Made by a program: the position numbers and the translations under genes. From CAZMCH01 sp964564735 (GTDB taxonomy: Bacteria > Poribacteria > DTPJ01): 17,369 nucleotides of DNA. The stretch is taken from NCBI GenBank assembly GCA_964564735.1, contig CAZMCH010000088.1:1-17369 (forward strand), written 5' to 3'. The number at the start of each line of letters is the position of its first letter. The stretch's first letter is position 1. The notes under the pieces were generated by a model. The model saw only the letters and a list, made by a program, of their open reading frames with translations, was not told the origin of the DNA and made no database searches. This document shows, in pieces, positions 1-7,935 of this stretch.

Positions 1-92
1 AACTAAGGAATTGTGATATGTATAAATCTGTTACCTATGTCCATAGTTAATACAATATTTTTGCAGTTAGTTCTGTTAGACTATATTGAACA

Positions 93-1442
93 TTATATCC
101 AAGCAGAATTTAGCTCATAAATATTCATGGATGAAATTAATACTTCACCACCTAAAGCATATACATCTATTCCTAGATTATCCAGATCGGGAAGGAAACA
201 GGAACTCATAGAAAGCTGTCCATCATTACCAAAAACCTCTATGGATGTTCGGTCTATGAGAATCTGCAGTTTAATTTCATTTTCTATTGGCTCAAGATGT
301 GCTGTCCTTCCCAAAAATGAAAGTTGTTTTGCCCTGAAATCATATTTAACTACTTCTCCATGTATCTTAAATCCAAACTCATTTGCATCGCTTAATTCAA
401 ATTCTGTATAAATATCAAATAAATCACCGTTAACATTTGAAAGTAAATTGCTGTCTTTTCCAATCCTTTGGTTAGACCAAGAAAATCCGTTTTTACGAAG
501 CAACTCAATCTCCTTGACTGGTAAGCGATACATCTGTATTCCTTTGGATGTTGTCCTCAATGTCAATTCACAAGGAAAACTCATTTGTTGATTGAATGGC
601 ATATTCGGATATTTTCCACCCGCCATCCATGCGATCTGTATCCTTCGTCCATCTGATTCAGGTATATCACTCCATGTTTGACCAGCATAAAAATTTGCGC
701 CATAATCAGCCCTTAAAACATCGCTTTCTGGTTGGAATCTATCTCCGTTAAATGAACCAATATAATAATTGCCATTTCCACCCCAGAACACCCATTTTTT
801 ATTTTCTTTATCGCCATCTACTTGTAATTCAAAAATATCTGGACATTCACTCGCACCGGGGAGATTAATGACAGTTTGACCCACCCAATCTTTTAGATTG
901 GAAGATGAGAATATCGCATATACACTAGCATCTAGGTAGAGCGCCATTATCCATTTTTGTGTTGGTTCATACCATATAACTTTGGGATCTCGGTTAGATG
1001 CAACAATATGTCTGAGAACAGGATTATTTTCGTATCTATACCATGTCCTTCCCTTATCATTGCTATATGCAATGTCTTGTATACAAAGATTAGTAGGTTG
1101 TCCATATCCACCAGTTGTATAAATTGCTATCATTGTATTTTCATTGCCATTTTTTAGCCCTGCTGTATTTTTCCAATCTACAACACCAGAACCAGACCAA
1201 ATCCATCCATATTCATCTGGTTCGATTGCATGTTGGATCTGCTTCCAATGCACCAGATCAGTGCTTATGGCATGCCCCCAAGTATTTGGTCCCCAGTCAA
1301 GTCCTTTGGGATTATATTGGAAAAACAAATGATATTCACCATCATAATAGGTCAGTCCATTGGGATCATTCAACCAGTTTTCTTTCGCAGTAAAATGAAA
1401 CTGCGGACGGTATTTTTCTCTATATAACTCAATATTATCCAT
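93..1442 (-). CDS. GH32 family beta-fructosidase / sucrose-6-phosphate hydrolase-like
   Basis: Glycoside hydrolase family 32 enzyme, expected to cleave terminal beta-fructosyl bonds of sucrose, sucrose-6-phosphate or fructans. Seen directly: the N-terminal WLNDPNG motif (residues 23-29, nucleophile Asp26), WSGSG (82-86), the RDP motif (151-153, transition-state Asp152) and ECPDIF (199-204, acid/base Glu199). These are the three carboxylates of the five-bladed propeller. Residues from about 310 to 449 fit the C-terminal beta-sandwich. Length (449 aa) is normal for a cytoplasmic member. There is no signal peptide, so it should act on imported substrate. An in-frame GTG at 1451 would add three residues but lies inside the Shine-Dalgarno sequence, so ATG at 1442 was chosen. 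It is last in the minus-strand cluster, 116 bp after the M55 peptidase gene. The family is secure; sucrose versus fructan specificity cannot be told. Confidence 0.93.
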   Translation of the reverse strand: MDNIELYREKYRPQFHFTAKENWLNDPNGLTYYDGEYHLFFQYNPKGLDWGPNTWGHAISTDLVHWKQIQHAIEPDEYGWIWSGSGVVDWKNTAGLKNGNENTMIAIYTTGGYGQPTNLCIQDIAYSNDKGRTWYRYENNPVLRHIVASNRDPKVIWYEPTQKWIMALYLDASVYAIFSSSNLKDWVGQTVINLPGASECPDIFELQVDGDKENKKWVFWGGNGNYYIGSFNGDRFQPESDVLRADYGANFYAGQTWSDIPESDGRRIQIAWMAGGKYPNMPFNQQMSFPCELTLRTTSKGIQMYRLPVKEIELLRKNGFSWSNQRIGKDSNLLSNVNGDLFDIYTEFELSDANEFGFKIHGEVVKYDFRAKQLSFLGRTAHLEPIENEIKLQILIDRTSIEVFGNDGQLSMSSCFLPDLDNLGIDVYALGGEVLISSMNIYELNSAWI

Positions 1443-1450
1443 AAATACCA

Positions 1451-1457
1451 CCTCCTT
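1451..1457 (-). promoter_or_regulatory. Ribosome-binding site deciding the GH32 start
   Basis: AAGGAGG on the minus strand lies 8 nt before ATG 1442. The competing upstream GTG (1451-1449) overlaps this motif and has no site of its own, so the shorter start is preferred. Confidence 0.8.
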
Positions 1458-1558
1458 ATTTTGAGATTCAATGACACAAAAAGCATAAAGCCCTGCAAAA
1501 TATTATTTCACGCAAGCGGGAACTCATAAAAAATTCTTATGCCAAACTGATTTTAATT

Positions 1559-2377
1559 CTATTTCTCACTCCAAGCCAAACCTTCCATGACTCTAAACAT
1601 TCTCAGCATTTCGAGAACATCCTTTGCCTCATACATAACCTCATCTTGGCTTATTCTCTGGATATTTGGCATAAGGCTTATTAGGTCAGCCATTGCGATT
1701 TTTGAGAGTTTGAGCGACATTTTAAGAGGCTTTTCCATCTTAAATGGTTTGAAAAACTCAAGGTTTGATAGTGCTTCATAAACGCCTTTGGAAATAGCCC
1801 TCTGGTTTAATTCAGGATGTATAAGCCTTCCAGTAGTTCTTCCCATGCCATATTTTGTTATTACATGAGGTATTTCACCAACGAATCCGCATAATTCACT
1901 TATTGCTGTTTGATCGCCTGCGATAAAGACTACAGGTACTCCGTAATATCCAGCGGTTAGTGAGCTTAGCTCTGGTTCGCCTATGGGCTTGCCATTGATA
2001 GAAAGCTGTTTAACAATACCTGTCATTGTATGAGCAAGGATGCCATTTTCTGTGTTAATCATACTATGGTAGCCTATTAAAATAAGTGCATCAAAAGAAT
2101 CATCGATGCCTTGCACCATGCTATTTATTATATCCCATCCGGCAATTAAGTATGCTTCTTTTCTCAAATCATCAAGAAAGATATTTCTTCCATTACCGTG
2201 TGCATCTTTGACATATATTTCTGTAGCACCTGCTTTTATTGCCCCATCGATTGCAGAATTTACATCATCTGTCATCCACTTGCGTCCTTGCATATAGTCA
2301 TTAGATGTGCCAAATGTCTGTTCATCGTGAGTTATGCCTGTAATACCTTCAATATCTGCTGATATATAAACTTTCAT
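1559..2377 (-). CDS. dppA: M55 family D-aminopeptidase (DppA-like)
   Basis: Zinc aminopeptidase of family M55, which removes N-terminal D-amino acids from short peptides; Bacillus subtilis DppA is the reference. Seen directly: the DIEG motif with Asp8 and Glu10, DAHGNGRN with His60, GYHSM with His104, His116, and Glu134 in IGEPEL. These match the five zinc ligands and the catalytic His region of DppA almost position for position. Length (272 aa) is typical. No signal peptide, so cytoplasmic. ATG 2377 is preceded by AGAGGA. It sits between the heparinase-like gene (166-bp gap) and the GH32 gene. In Bacillus, dppA heads a dipeptide-transport operon, but no transporter is present here, so its substrate is unknown; breakdown of peptidoglycan-type D-peptides is only an inference. 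The symbol marks family membership, not a proven orthologue. Confidence 0.93.
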   Translation of the reverse strand: MKVYISADIEGITGITHDEQTFGTSNDYMQGRKWMTDDVNSAIDGAIKAGATEIYVKDAHGNGRNIFLDDLRKEAYLIAGWDIINSMVQGIDDSFDALILIGYHSMINTENGILAHTMTGIVKQLSINGKPIGEPELSSLTAGYYGVPVVFIAGDQTAISELCGFVGEIPHVITKYGMGRTTGRLIHPELNQRAISKGVYEALSNLEFFKPFKMEKPLKMSLKLSKIAMADLISLMPNIQRISQDEVMYEAKDVLEMLRMFRVMEGLAWSEK

Positions 2378-2543
2378 GTTTTATCCTCTTTATATTTTTT
2401 GTTCTTCTGTGTTGAGTGTGGAAACGAAAATTGCAATAGAGATAATATGACAAAAGCTAGAATCCAGAGAAACACTATCAATTCCATGACCAAATAAATT
2501 ATTCGATTTTCATTTGATCATGTTTTACGCATTAATGATTATG

Positions 2544-4418
2544 TTATTTCACAATCATAAGTTTAAGGGTATCCTTTTTCTGAGAAGCATTAACTTTAAG
2601 CATAATGCGTGAAAGCTTCTCTCCCCAGATATTTTTCAACCTACCATCTTCAATAACAACTTGTTCAATAAATACCGATAGTTTATCAGATTCATAGCTA
2701 ATTTTTGCTGACCCAGACATACGATCACTTGAAAGCCTCGTTTCTTTTAATTCAATTAAGCCATCTTTTGTTACGATTTCGCATGGCGTAAGTAAGTTTA
2801 ATATAATATCTCCGCTAATTTCTTTAAGGTTATAAGTCTCATTGATAGTTATATTCTCGCCACGATTAAGAATGACTGACTTTATCCATGAATTAAGATT
2901 GGCATCATTTGGATATGCCTTTGCTATATCCATTACAAGCTCAGCCTTTTTATCATCTGATTGATATTTGACATCCTTTGCAGAATATTGATAACCCGCT
3001 AATTGCTGAACTCCGTTAATTGTTGGCAAATTGTGATAATTTGATTGCATAGTCCATATTTCATAGCGTCTTGAGCTAAAAGTCTTTGCAGTATAAGCCT
3101 CTACACCTGCATCAATAATAACAGGCTTGCCATCAATATAAACGATAAAATTGCCTACATCGTTGTGATTATGGCTTTCTGCATTATGTCCACCTTTCAT
3201 TGCAACGAAAAAACCATCAGATGAACCATCTTTATCTCTAGCAACCATAACTTGTATCTCATCAAGCCAAACATCACGGGGCAGAGGCGGTTTGGCATCT
3301 GCACTGAAAACTTCTTCAATAGAAAAAAGTGCAGGAAGCATACGTCCAATACTATCACCAACCCCATTTTCTTTTATATCCAATTCATTAGCTGACCATC
3401 TGCCTAATGCCATCATTTTTGAATCATTTATACGCTTGCCATATCCATAGACTAATGCTGGAGATGGAACAAGCATTGCAGGAGCATCTGCAAAATTGAT
3501 GAAATATCGATCATGTATCTGAACACGATAAATAAATTTGCCTATATTCTGTATAAGAGGTTCATTATAAACATTTATTTTGCCATCAGTCGCACTATAA
3601 AGCAATTTGAGGCAATCATAAAGAGATGCACCAGCCCTTCCCCAATAACTAGGACCTTCATCACATCCACCATCCTTTGGATATGGGTCTATAAAATTAT
3701 CAAGTGCTTTAATTGCTTTATATACCAGTTTTAGCCGTCTTTCCTCATCTTTTTCTGTTAATAAAGCAGAAGTAAGCCAGTTTGAACATATCCAAGGATT
3801 CCAGTTGTTTACACGCTGTCCATCAAAGCCCATCCAACCAAAATCATCACGTTCCATTAAAGGAGTAAGCATACGTCTGTCAATCTCTAACTCAATACGT
3901 GGAATTACTAGCTTAGAAATCGCATCAAGTTTTGAGCCTAATAAATAGACTACCCATGATAGAAGCGCGGATGTTTCTGCTGAGAACAAGTCAACAATAG
4001 GTTCGGTTATATCGGGTAATCCAGAACCAGCTTTTTGCGCTCCAATATGTGCAGATACACCCCAGAAAGATTCCTCACATATTGCCCAAGTTCCGTTTAC
4101 TATGTCATCAATAAAACGACCTTGATTTTCCATACATTCTGCAATTACAAGGCTAACAAGAGCATTTCTGCGTCCCATGCTGACTTGTTCAAATTTACTG
4201 CGATTGCCAGTTCGAACAAAATCCAGAAACCTAACAGCTAATATAGTAGGCCATTCATAGCCCAGCATCTTTTCTCCACGAGAAATATGCACCTTGCGAA
4301 TAGACTCACGGATCGAATCCCAATCGTCTCTTTTGTCAATAGTAGGAAATGGATGCCATTCATCTCTTTTTATTAGTATACTTCTAACTTCACCTTCTGA
4401 AAATTTCTGTGAAATCAT
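2544..4418 (-). CDS. Heparinase II/III family polysaccharide lyase-like protein
   Basis: Resembles alginate/heparin lyases of the heparinase II/III superfamily, which cut uronic-acid glycans by beta-elimination. The N-terminal two thirds fits an alpha/alpha toroid: NNWNPWICSNW (204-214) and GCDEGPSYWGRAG (251-263), the latter carrying a Tyr where the family has its catalytic Tyr. From about 385 a beta-sandwich follows, with GGHNAESHNHNDVGNF (409-424; His411, His416, His418, Asp420), DAGVEAYT (436-443) and YHNLPTING (461-469). These are the hallmark His-rich segments. 624 aa is a full length. No signal peptide is visible, which is unusual for a polymer-degrading lyase and points to unsaturated or short oligosaccharide substrates in the cytoplasm. 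AAGGAG stands 6 nt before ATG 4418. It lies 39 bp downstream of the second UroD-like gene, probably in the same transcript. The substrate cannot be predicted. Confidence 0.88.
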   Translation of the reverse strand: MISQKFSEGEVRSILIKRDEWHPFPTIDKRDDWDSIRESIRKVHISRGEKMLGYEWPTILAVRFLDFVRTGNRSKFEQVSMGRRNALVSLVIAECMENQGRFIDDIVNGTWAICEESFWGVSAHIGAQKAGSGLPDITEPIVDLFSAETSALLSWVVYLLGSKLDAISKLVIPRIELEIDRRMLTPLMERDDFGWMGFDGQRVNNWNPWICSNWLTSALLTEKDEERRLKLVYKAIKALDNFIDPYPKDGGCDEGPSYWGRAGASLYDCLKLLYSATDGKINVYNEPLIQNIGKFIYRVQIHDRYFINFADAPAMLVPSPALVYGYGKRINDSKMMALGRWSANELDIKENGVGDSIGRMLPALFSIEEVFSADAKPPLPRDVWLDEIQVMVARDKDGSSDGFFVAMKGGHNAESHNHNDVGNFIVYIDGKPVIIDAGVEAYTAKTFSSRRYEIWTMQSNYHNLPTINGVQQLAGYQYSAKDVKYQSDDKKAELVMDIAKAYPNDANLNSWIKSVILNRGENITINETYNLKEISGDIILNLLTPCEIVTKDGLIELKETRLSSDRMSGSAKISYESDKLSVFIEQVVIEDGRLKNIWGEKLSRIMLKVNASQKKDTLKLMIVK

Positions 4419-4457
4419 AATAAGCTCCTTTTTGTGCTTTTTTTATACTCTAAATTA

Positions 4458-5549
4458 TTAAACAATTGGATACTTTCCATATTTTTTTGTTGCAGAAACC
4501 ATCGCAAGATAATTTTCTGATTTACAGCCCGGATGTATAGAATTAGAGGAGCTAATAATATATCCTCCATCATGAGCAGATTTATGTATTGTATCTATAA
4601 CTGTCTTGGTCACTTCTTTTGGCGTGCCATTAACAAGTAAATCTCGGCAATCTATATTGCCTAATACACATGCTTTACCTTTCATATAAGCCTTTACTTC
4701 TCCAATATCCATACATTGAGGCTGAATCGGATGTATCCCATCAAAGCCTACTTCAAGAAGATCATCCATGATAGACCAAAGATTACCGTCTGAATGTTTT
4801 ATAATTTTTAAGCCTTTATCGTGAGCATGTTGAACTAACCTTTGATGATATGGCTTTATAAATTCCCTATAATGCTGTGGAGACATAATAGTTGCATACT
4901 CACCAGCCAAATCTCCGGGGACAGTTATAACATCAGCGCCAAGACTTGCAATCATATCAATCGCAGTATTATCAAAATCTGATGCGATATTTGCAAGTTC
5001 ATGAACCATCTGCGGATCGGTTGCATAATCCATTAACAAATTTTGCATACCACCTCGCCAACGCCAGCTTGATTTGAACGGGTCTGTAACACTTACGAAG
5101 TGGGCTTTTTCTTTGCCAAGCTTGTCAATTACATATTTAACTTTAGCAAAATCATCATGCGTAATTTTTGATGCAGGATCAAAACCAATAAGATCATCTC
5201 TGCTTTTTATGGGACCATCTATTGGTGTTGGTTCACCATGATCGCTAAGGACATAGACAGTTCCATATTTATCAATTCCTCTATCATCGCTGATGTTGCT
5301 TATACCTATTGAAAAATTGGTGCATGTTGCGTCAATTTCCAATTTATTTATTATCATGCAATAAAGATCGAGAACTGCCAAACTCTCATCGCCAAACTTA
5401 TCTTTACCTGCTTGTATTTTTACCGATTCAGGCTCAATGATTCTGGCAATATCAACTATATTCGGCTCATTTATATATAACTCGAATATGGGGACTTGAT
5501 CTGGTTGACCCTTATTAAGTGCTGTCAATATTCTTTCTCTTGAAGTCAT
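4458..5549 (-). CDS. Uroporphyrinogen decarboxylase (UroD) family protein, methyltransferase-like
   Basis: Member of the UroD/MtaA/CmuA superfamily of TIM-barrel proteins. It is not likely to be the haem-pathway HemE: it starts MTSRERILTAL and carries KHSDGN (251-256) and GNIDC (297-301), plus HPGC (339-342). These resemble the His and Cys zinc-site regions of corrinoid-linked methyltransferases, with His-x-Asp where MtaA/MtbA have His-x-Cys. 363 aa is normal for the superfamily. The reading frame is open further upstream to 5600 but would run into the preceding gene; ATG 5549 has GAGG 7 nt upstream and was chosen. The gap to the upstream paralogue is 16 bp, so the two are surely cotranscribed. 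No corrinoid protein gene lies in the window. The reaction is unknown; demethylation of a methylated compound or a decarboxylation are both possible. Confidence 0.88.
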   Translation of the reverse strand: MTSRERILTALNKGQPDQVPIFELYINEPNIVDIARIIEPESVKIQAGKDKFGDESLAVLDLYCMIINKLEIDATCTNFSIGISNISDDRGIDKYGTVYVLSDHGEPTPIDGPIKSRDDLIGFDPASKITHDDFAKVKYVIDKLGKEKAHFVSVTDPFKSSWRWRGGMQNLLMDYATDPQMVHELANIASDFDNTAIDMIASLGADVITVPGDLAGEYATIMSPQHYREFIKPYHQRLVQHAHDKGLKIIKHSDGNLWSIMDDLLEVGFDGIHPIQPQCMDIGEVKAYMKGKACVLGNIDCRDLLVNGTPKEVTKTVIDTIHKSAHDGGYIISSSNSIHPGCKSENYLAMVSATKKYGKYPIV

Positions 5550-5556
5550 TTTTTTT

Positions 5557-5560
5557 CCTC
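5557..5560 (-). promoter_or_regulatory. Ribosome-binding site deciding the second UroD-like start
   Basis: GAGG lies 7 nt before ATG 5549 on the minus strand and just after the stop of the upstream paralogue. It supports the 363-residue product over the 380-residue frame. Confidence 0.65.
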
Positions 5561-5565
5561 TAAAT

Positions 5566-6519
5566 TCAATTATAATTCCCTTCTTTATGCCATACATCAA
5601 GTATCAATTCATAGCGATAAAGCCTCATGCCATAATAAACACAGTTACTTGTTGAAAAAACATATCCTCCACCGGGCATACCATATTTAAGGGCATATCT
5701 TGCGGATTCTATACATTCCTCATCAGTTCCAGTATCGAGCATTCCACAATTTACATTTCCAATAAGGCATATTTGATCACCATAAAGTCGTTTTACTTCA
5801 GCAATATCAACCCCACCTTGCGGGTCGAGTGAATGTAATGCGTCTGGTTTGGATGCAACAAGCTGATCTAATATTGGCATTATATTTCCGTCGGTATGCT
5901 TAATTGAATAATGCCCTATTTCTCTATATCCCGCATTAAGTCTTGTAAGATATGGAGTAATAAATTCTGCAAACCATTCTGGTCTTAGGAAAGGCCCATC
6001 ATTGAAACAATAATCAGCACATAACGCCCATCCATCAATACCACCATGTTTTTTATATCTCTCTGCACGTTGGAGCGCACCATCTACCATTCTGTCTGCA
6101 TTTGCTTTAACATCTTCGGGATGCTCAACAAGGTTCACAACCCAATCGGTCATATTTGAGCCTGCTGGTATGCTATAGGTTGCATCGCCGTGCATCATAA
6201 GGAAATATTCGTCACCTGTTTTTTCTCTTATTATATCTATTAATCTCATTGACTCCTCTTCTGAACCGGGGTTTGGGTGTAAAAATATGGCATCATGCTC
6301 AAATTTTCTTGCTGTATCAATATAAACATCCGCACAATCTTCCCTTTCTTTTTGGCGTTCATCTTCAGTCATATTCTCCCAGTTGCTATAGTTCCGATGA
6401 CTGGGATGAGGTTTTCCAAAAGCCTCTTGCGTGAGATAAAATACAAGCTCAAAATGCGGAACACGACCTGATATTGGTTGATGTTTTAATGTTGCTATGA
6501 ATCTTTCTTTATGTGTCAT
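5566..6519 (-). CDS. Uroporphyrinogen decarboxylase (UroD) family protein, first of a pair
   Basis: Second member of the UroD/methyltransferase superfamily, 317 aa, shorter than its neighbour at 4458-5549. Starts MTHKERFIATLKHQP, a typical superfamily opening. Shared with its paralogue: KHTDGN (207-212), GNVNC (254-258) and a C-terminal GGGYVFSTSNCVYYG (283-297). The His, Asp and Cys of these motifs are candidate metal ligands, by analogy with zinc-dependent methylcobamide methyltransferases. The two proteins are clearly diverged, so they may form a heteromer or act on different substrates. AGAAAGG lies 11 nt before ATG 6519, a slightly long spacing. It is the first gene of the minus-strand cluster and follows the extended -10 promoter proposed at 6571-6579. 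Haem-pathway HemE is unlikely given the duplication and context. Exact function unknown. Confidence 0.87.
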   Translation of the reverse strand: MTHKERFIATLKHQPISGRVPHFELVFYLTQEAFGKPHPSHRNYSNWENMTEDERQKEREDCADVYIDTARKFEHDAIFLHPNPGSEEESMRLIDIIREKTGDEYFLMMHGDATYSIPAGSNMTDWVVNLVEHPEDVKANADRMVDGALQRAERYKKHGGIDGWALCADYCFNDGPFLRPEWFAEFITPYLTRLNAGYREIGHYSIKHTDGNIMPILDQLVASKPDALHSLDPQGGVDIAEVKRLYGDQICLIGNVNCGMLDTGTDEECIESARYALKYGMPGGGYVFSTSNCVYYGMRLYRYELILDVWHKEGNYN

Positions 6520-6570
6520 AATATTTATATCCTTTCTTTTTTATACATTTTGATTTTTTGTAACATTTCT

Positions 6571-6579
6571 ATTATATCA
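6571..6579 (-). promoter_or_regulatory. Extended -10 promoter for the UroD/heparinase cluster
   Basis: On the minus strand this reads TGATATAAT, a perfect extended -10 (TGnTATAAT). The -35 position 17 nt upstream (TAGCCG) is poor, as is common for extended -10 promoters. It would start transcription near 6564, about 45 nt before ATG 6519. Confidence 0.55.
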
Positions 6580-6587
6580 TACATGAT
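6576..6587. repeat. Inverted repeat overlapping the leftward -10 element
   Basis: ATCAT-AC-ATGAT, five-base arms around a 2-nt centre, overlapping the proposed extended -10 promoter. Its position would suit a repressor site, but the arms are short and the region AT-rich, so chance is a real alternative. Confidence 0.3.
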
Positions 6588-6705
6588 GTTTTTCGGCTAT
6601 ATTTTTGCTTTAATATGAGACTGTATTAATTTAGTGGATAGTCAATTAACTCTTTCATAGTTTTATAACATAAGTGAAAAATTCATAATAGTAATCAAAG
6701 TAATC

Positions 6706-6734
6706 TTGCCTGACTATTCTTTTAATGGTAAAAT
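6706..6734 (+). promoter_or_regulatory. Sigma-70-type promoter for phnWX
   Basis: TTGCCT (6706-6711) and TAAAAT (6729-6734) are separated by exactly 17 nt. Transcription would begin near 6741, giving a leader of about 50 nt before the phnW ATG at 6793. Confidence 0.6.
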
Positions 6735-6763
6735 ATGTGCAATATAAAAGATAAAGGCTAAAT

Positions 6764-6778
6764 AATAATCGGATTATT
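6764..6778. repeat. 15-bp perfect palindrome in the phnW leader
   Basis: AATAATC-G-GATTATT, seven-base arms around one central base. It lies about 23-37 nt downstream of the proposed phnW transcription start and 14 nt before the phnW ATG. It could be an operator for a dimeric regulator that blocks transcription just past the start. With a 1-nt centre it is a poor RNA hairpin, so a protein-binding site is the likelier reading. Confidence 0.45.
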
Positions 6779-6792
6779 CGAAAGGCAAACAA

Positions 6793-7926
6793 ATGGGATC
6801 AAAGAAAAGTTTTATTTCCTCATCAGACAAAACATTATTTACACCAGGTCCCCTTACAACAAGTCAAGCAGTAAAACTAGCAATGCTAAAAGACCTTGGC
6901 TCAAGGGATGCTGAATTTATTGAAACAGTAAAAAAGATACGTAAATCATTATTAAAACTCGGTGGAGTTGAAGATCAGAATTATGAAGCAATAATCATGC
7001 AGGGAAGCGGAACTTACTCTGTAGAGGCAGTATTATCGTCTGTTACTCCGCCATGTGGAAAATGGCTGGTGATAAATAACGGTGCATATTGTAAAAGAAT
7101 AGCCAAAATAGCAGAAATGCTGAAAATACCAGTTATTAGCTTAGATTATCCAGAAGATCATCAACCTAATTTACAAGATATAGATTCAATATTGATAAAG
7201 GATGTTTCTATAACTCATGTTTCTGCGGTTCATTGTGAGACGACATCAGGTATAATCAATCCTATCAAAGAAATTGGAGCTATTGTGAAGAAACATAGCA
7301 AAAAATATTTTGTTGATGCTATGAGTAGTTTCGGTGCAGTTCCTATTGATTTAGTGGATTTTGGTATTGATTATCTCGTTTCATCTGCCAATAAATGTAT
7401 AGAGGGAGTTCCGGGCTTTGCATTTGTCTTAATTAAGCGAGAAGAATTATTACAAATAGAAGGATATGCAAGAAGTCTAAGCCTAGATTTGTTTAATCAA
7501 TGGAAAGAATTAGAGTCTAGTGGACAATTCCGCTTCACCCCACCAATACAGGTATTGCTTGCATTTAACCAAGCCTTGATAGAGTTAGAAGATGAAGGTG
7601 GTATTAATGCACGTTCAGAACGTTATCAAAATAACCATAAAGTTTTAGTTGAGGGCATGAGAAAACTTGGATTCAAAGAATATGTAAAGCCAGAATATCA
7701 AAGTTATATTATAACATCATTTTTATATCCAGATCACCCAAATTTTGTTTTTCCAAGTTTTTATGATATACTTAGCAAAAGGGGATATGTGATCTATTCT
7801 GGAAAAGTGGCAGACATTGATTGTTTTCGCATAGGTCATATAGGACGTATATATGAGTCTGATATTAAAAACTTGTTATCTGCAATACATGATGCCTTGA
7901 TTGAAATGAGTGTTATTGAAATGTAG
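6793..7926 (+). CDS. phnW: 2-aminoethylphosphonate--pyruvate transaminase
   Basis: Class V PLP aminotransferase that moves the amino group of 2-aminoethylphosphonate (AEP) to pyruvate, giving phosphonoacetaldehyde and alanine. Seen directly: the N-terminal LFTPGPLTTSQAVK (15-28) and MLKDLGSRDAEF (31-42), both characteristic of PhnW; the phosphate-contacting QGSGTYSVE (70-78); PLP-binding Asp175 in VDAMSSFG; Lys201 in SANKCIEGVPG as the Schiff-base lysine; and substrate Arg346 in DCFRIGHIG. 377 aa is close to the family length. The gene after it is phnX, 9 bp away, which settles the role over the related alanine-glyoxylate or serine transaminases. The start ATG 6793 has only a modest AAAGG upstream. 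It is first in the rightward cluster and follows the promoter at 6706-6734 and the palindrome at 6764-6778. Confidence 0.95.
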   Translation: MGSKKSFISSSDKTLFTPGPLTTSQAVKLAMLKDLGSRDAEFIETVKKIRKSLLKLGGVEDQNYEAIIMQGSGTYSVEAVLSSVTPPCGKWLVINNGAYCKRIAKIAEMLKIPVISLDYPEDHQPNLQDIDSILIKDVSITHVSAVHCETTSGIINPIKEIGAIVKKHSKKYFVDAMSSFGAVPIDLVDFGIDYLVSSANKCIEGVPGFAFVLIKREELLQIEGYARSLSLDLFNQWKELESSGQFRFTPPIQVLLAFNQALIELEDEGGINARSERYQNNHKVLVEGMRKLGFKEYVKPEYQSYIITSFLYPDHPNFVFPSFYDILSKRGYVIYSGKVADIDCFRIGHIGRIYESDIKNLLSAIHDALIEMSVIEM

Positions 7927-7935
7927 GAGGAAAAA

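Larger units (their letters stand above)
6520..6792. other. Divergent intergenic region with promoters for both gene clusters
   Basis: 273 bp, very AT-rich, between the minus-strand UroD/glycan cluster and the plus-strand phnWX cluster. It holds a proposed extended -10 promoter reading left (6571-6579), a sigma-70-type promoter reading right (6706-6734) and two inverted repeats (6576-6587 and 6764-6778). No convincing open reading frame, transcription terminator or known riboswitch was seen. Confidence 0.7.

Noticed and set aside
32..46. Hairpin (CTATG-TC-CATAG) as terminator of the minus-strand cluster
   Set aside because: Loop of only 2 nt, short stem and no T-run on the correct side; not a credible terminator.
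4458..6519. Haem-biosynthesis HemE (uroporphyrinogen decarboxylase proper)
   Set aside because: Two diverged copies in a catabolic cluster, no other haem genes, and motifs closer to the methyltransferase-like branch of the superfamily.
6520..6792. Pho box (phosphate-starvation operator) in front of phnWX
   Set aside because: TTAAC- and TAACA-like words occur (near 6646, 6665 and 6561) but without the regular 11-bp repeat spacing expected of PhoB/PhoP sites in this AT-rich sequence.
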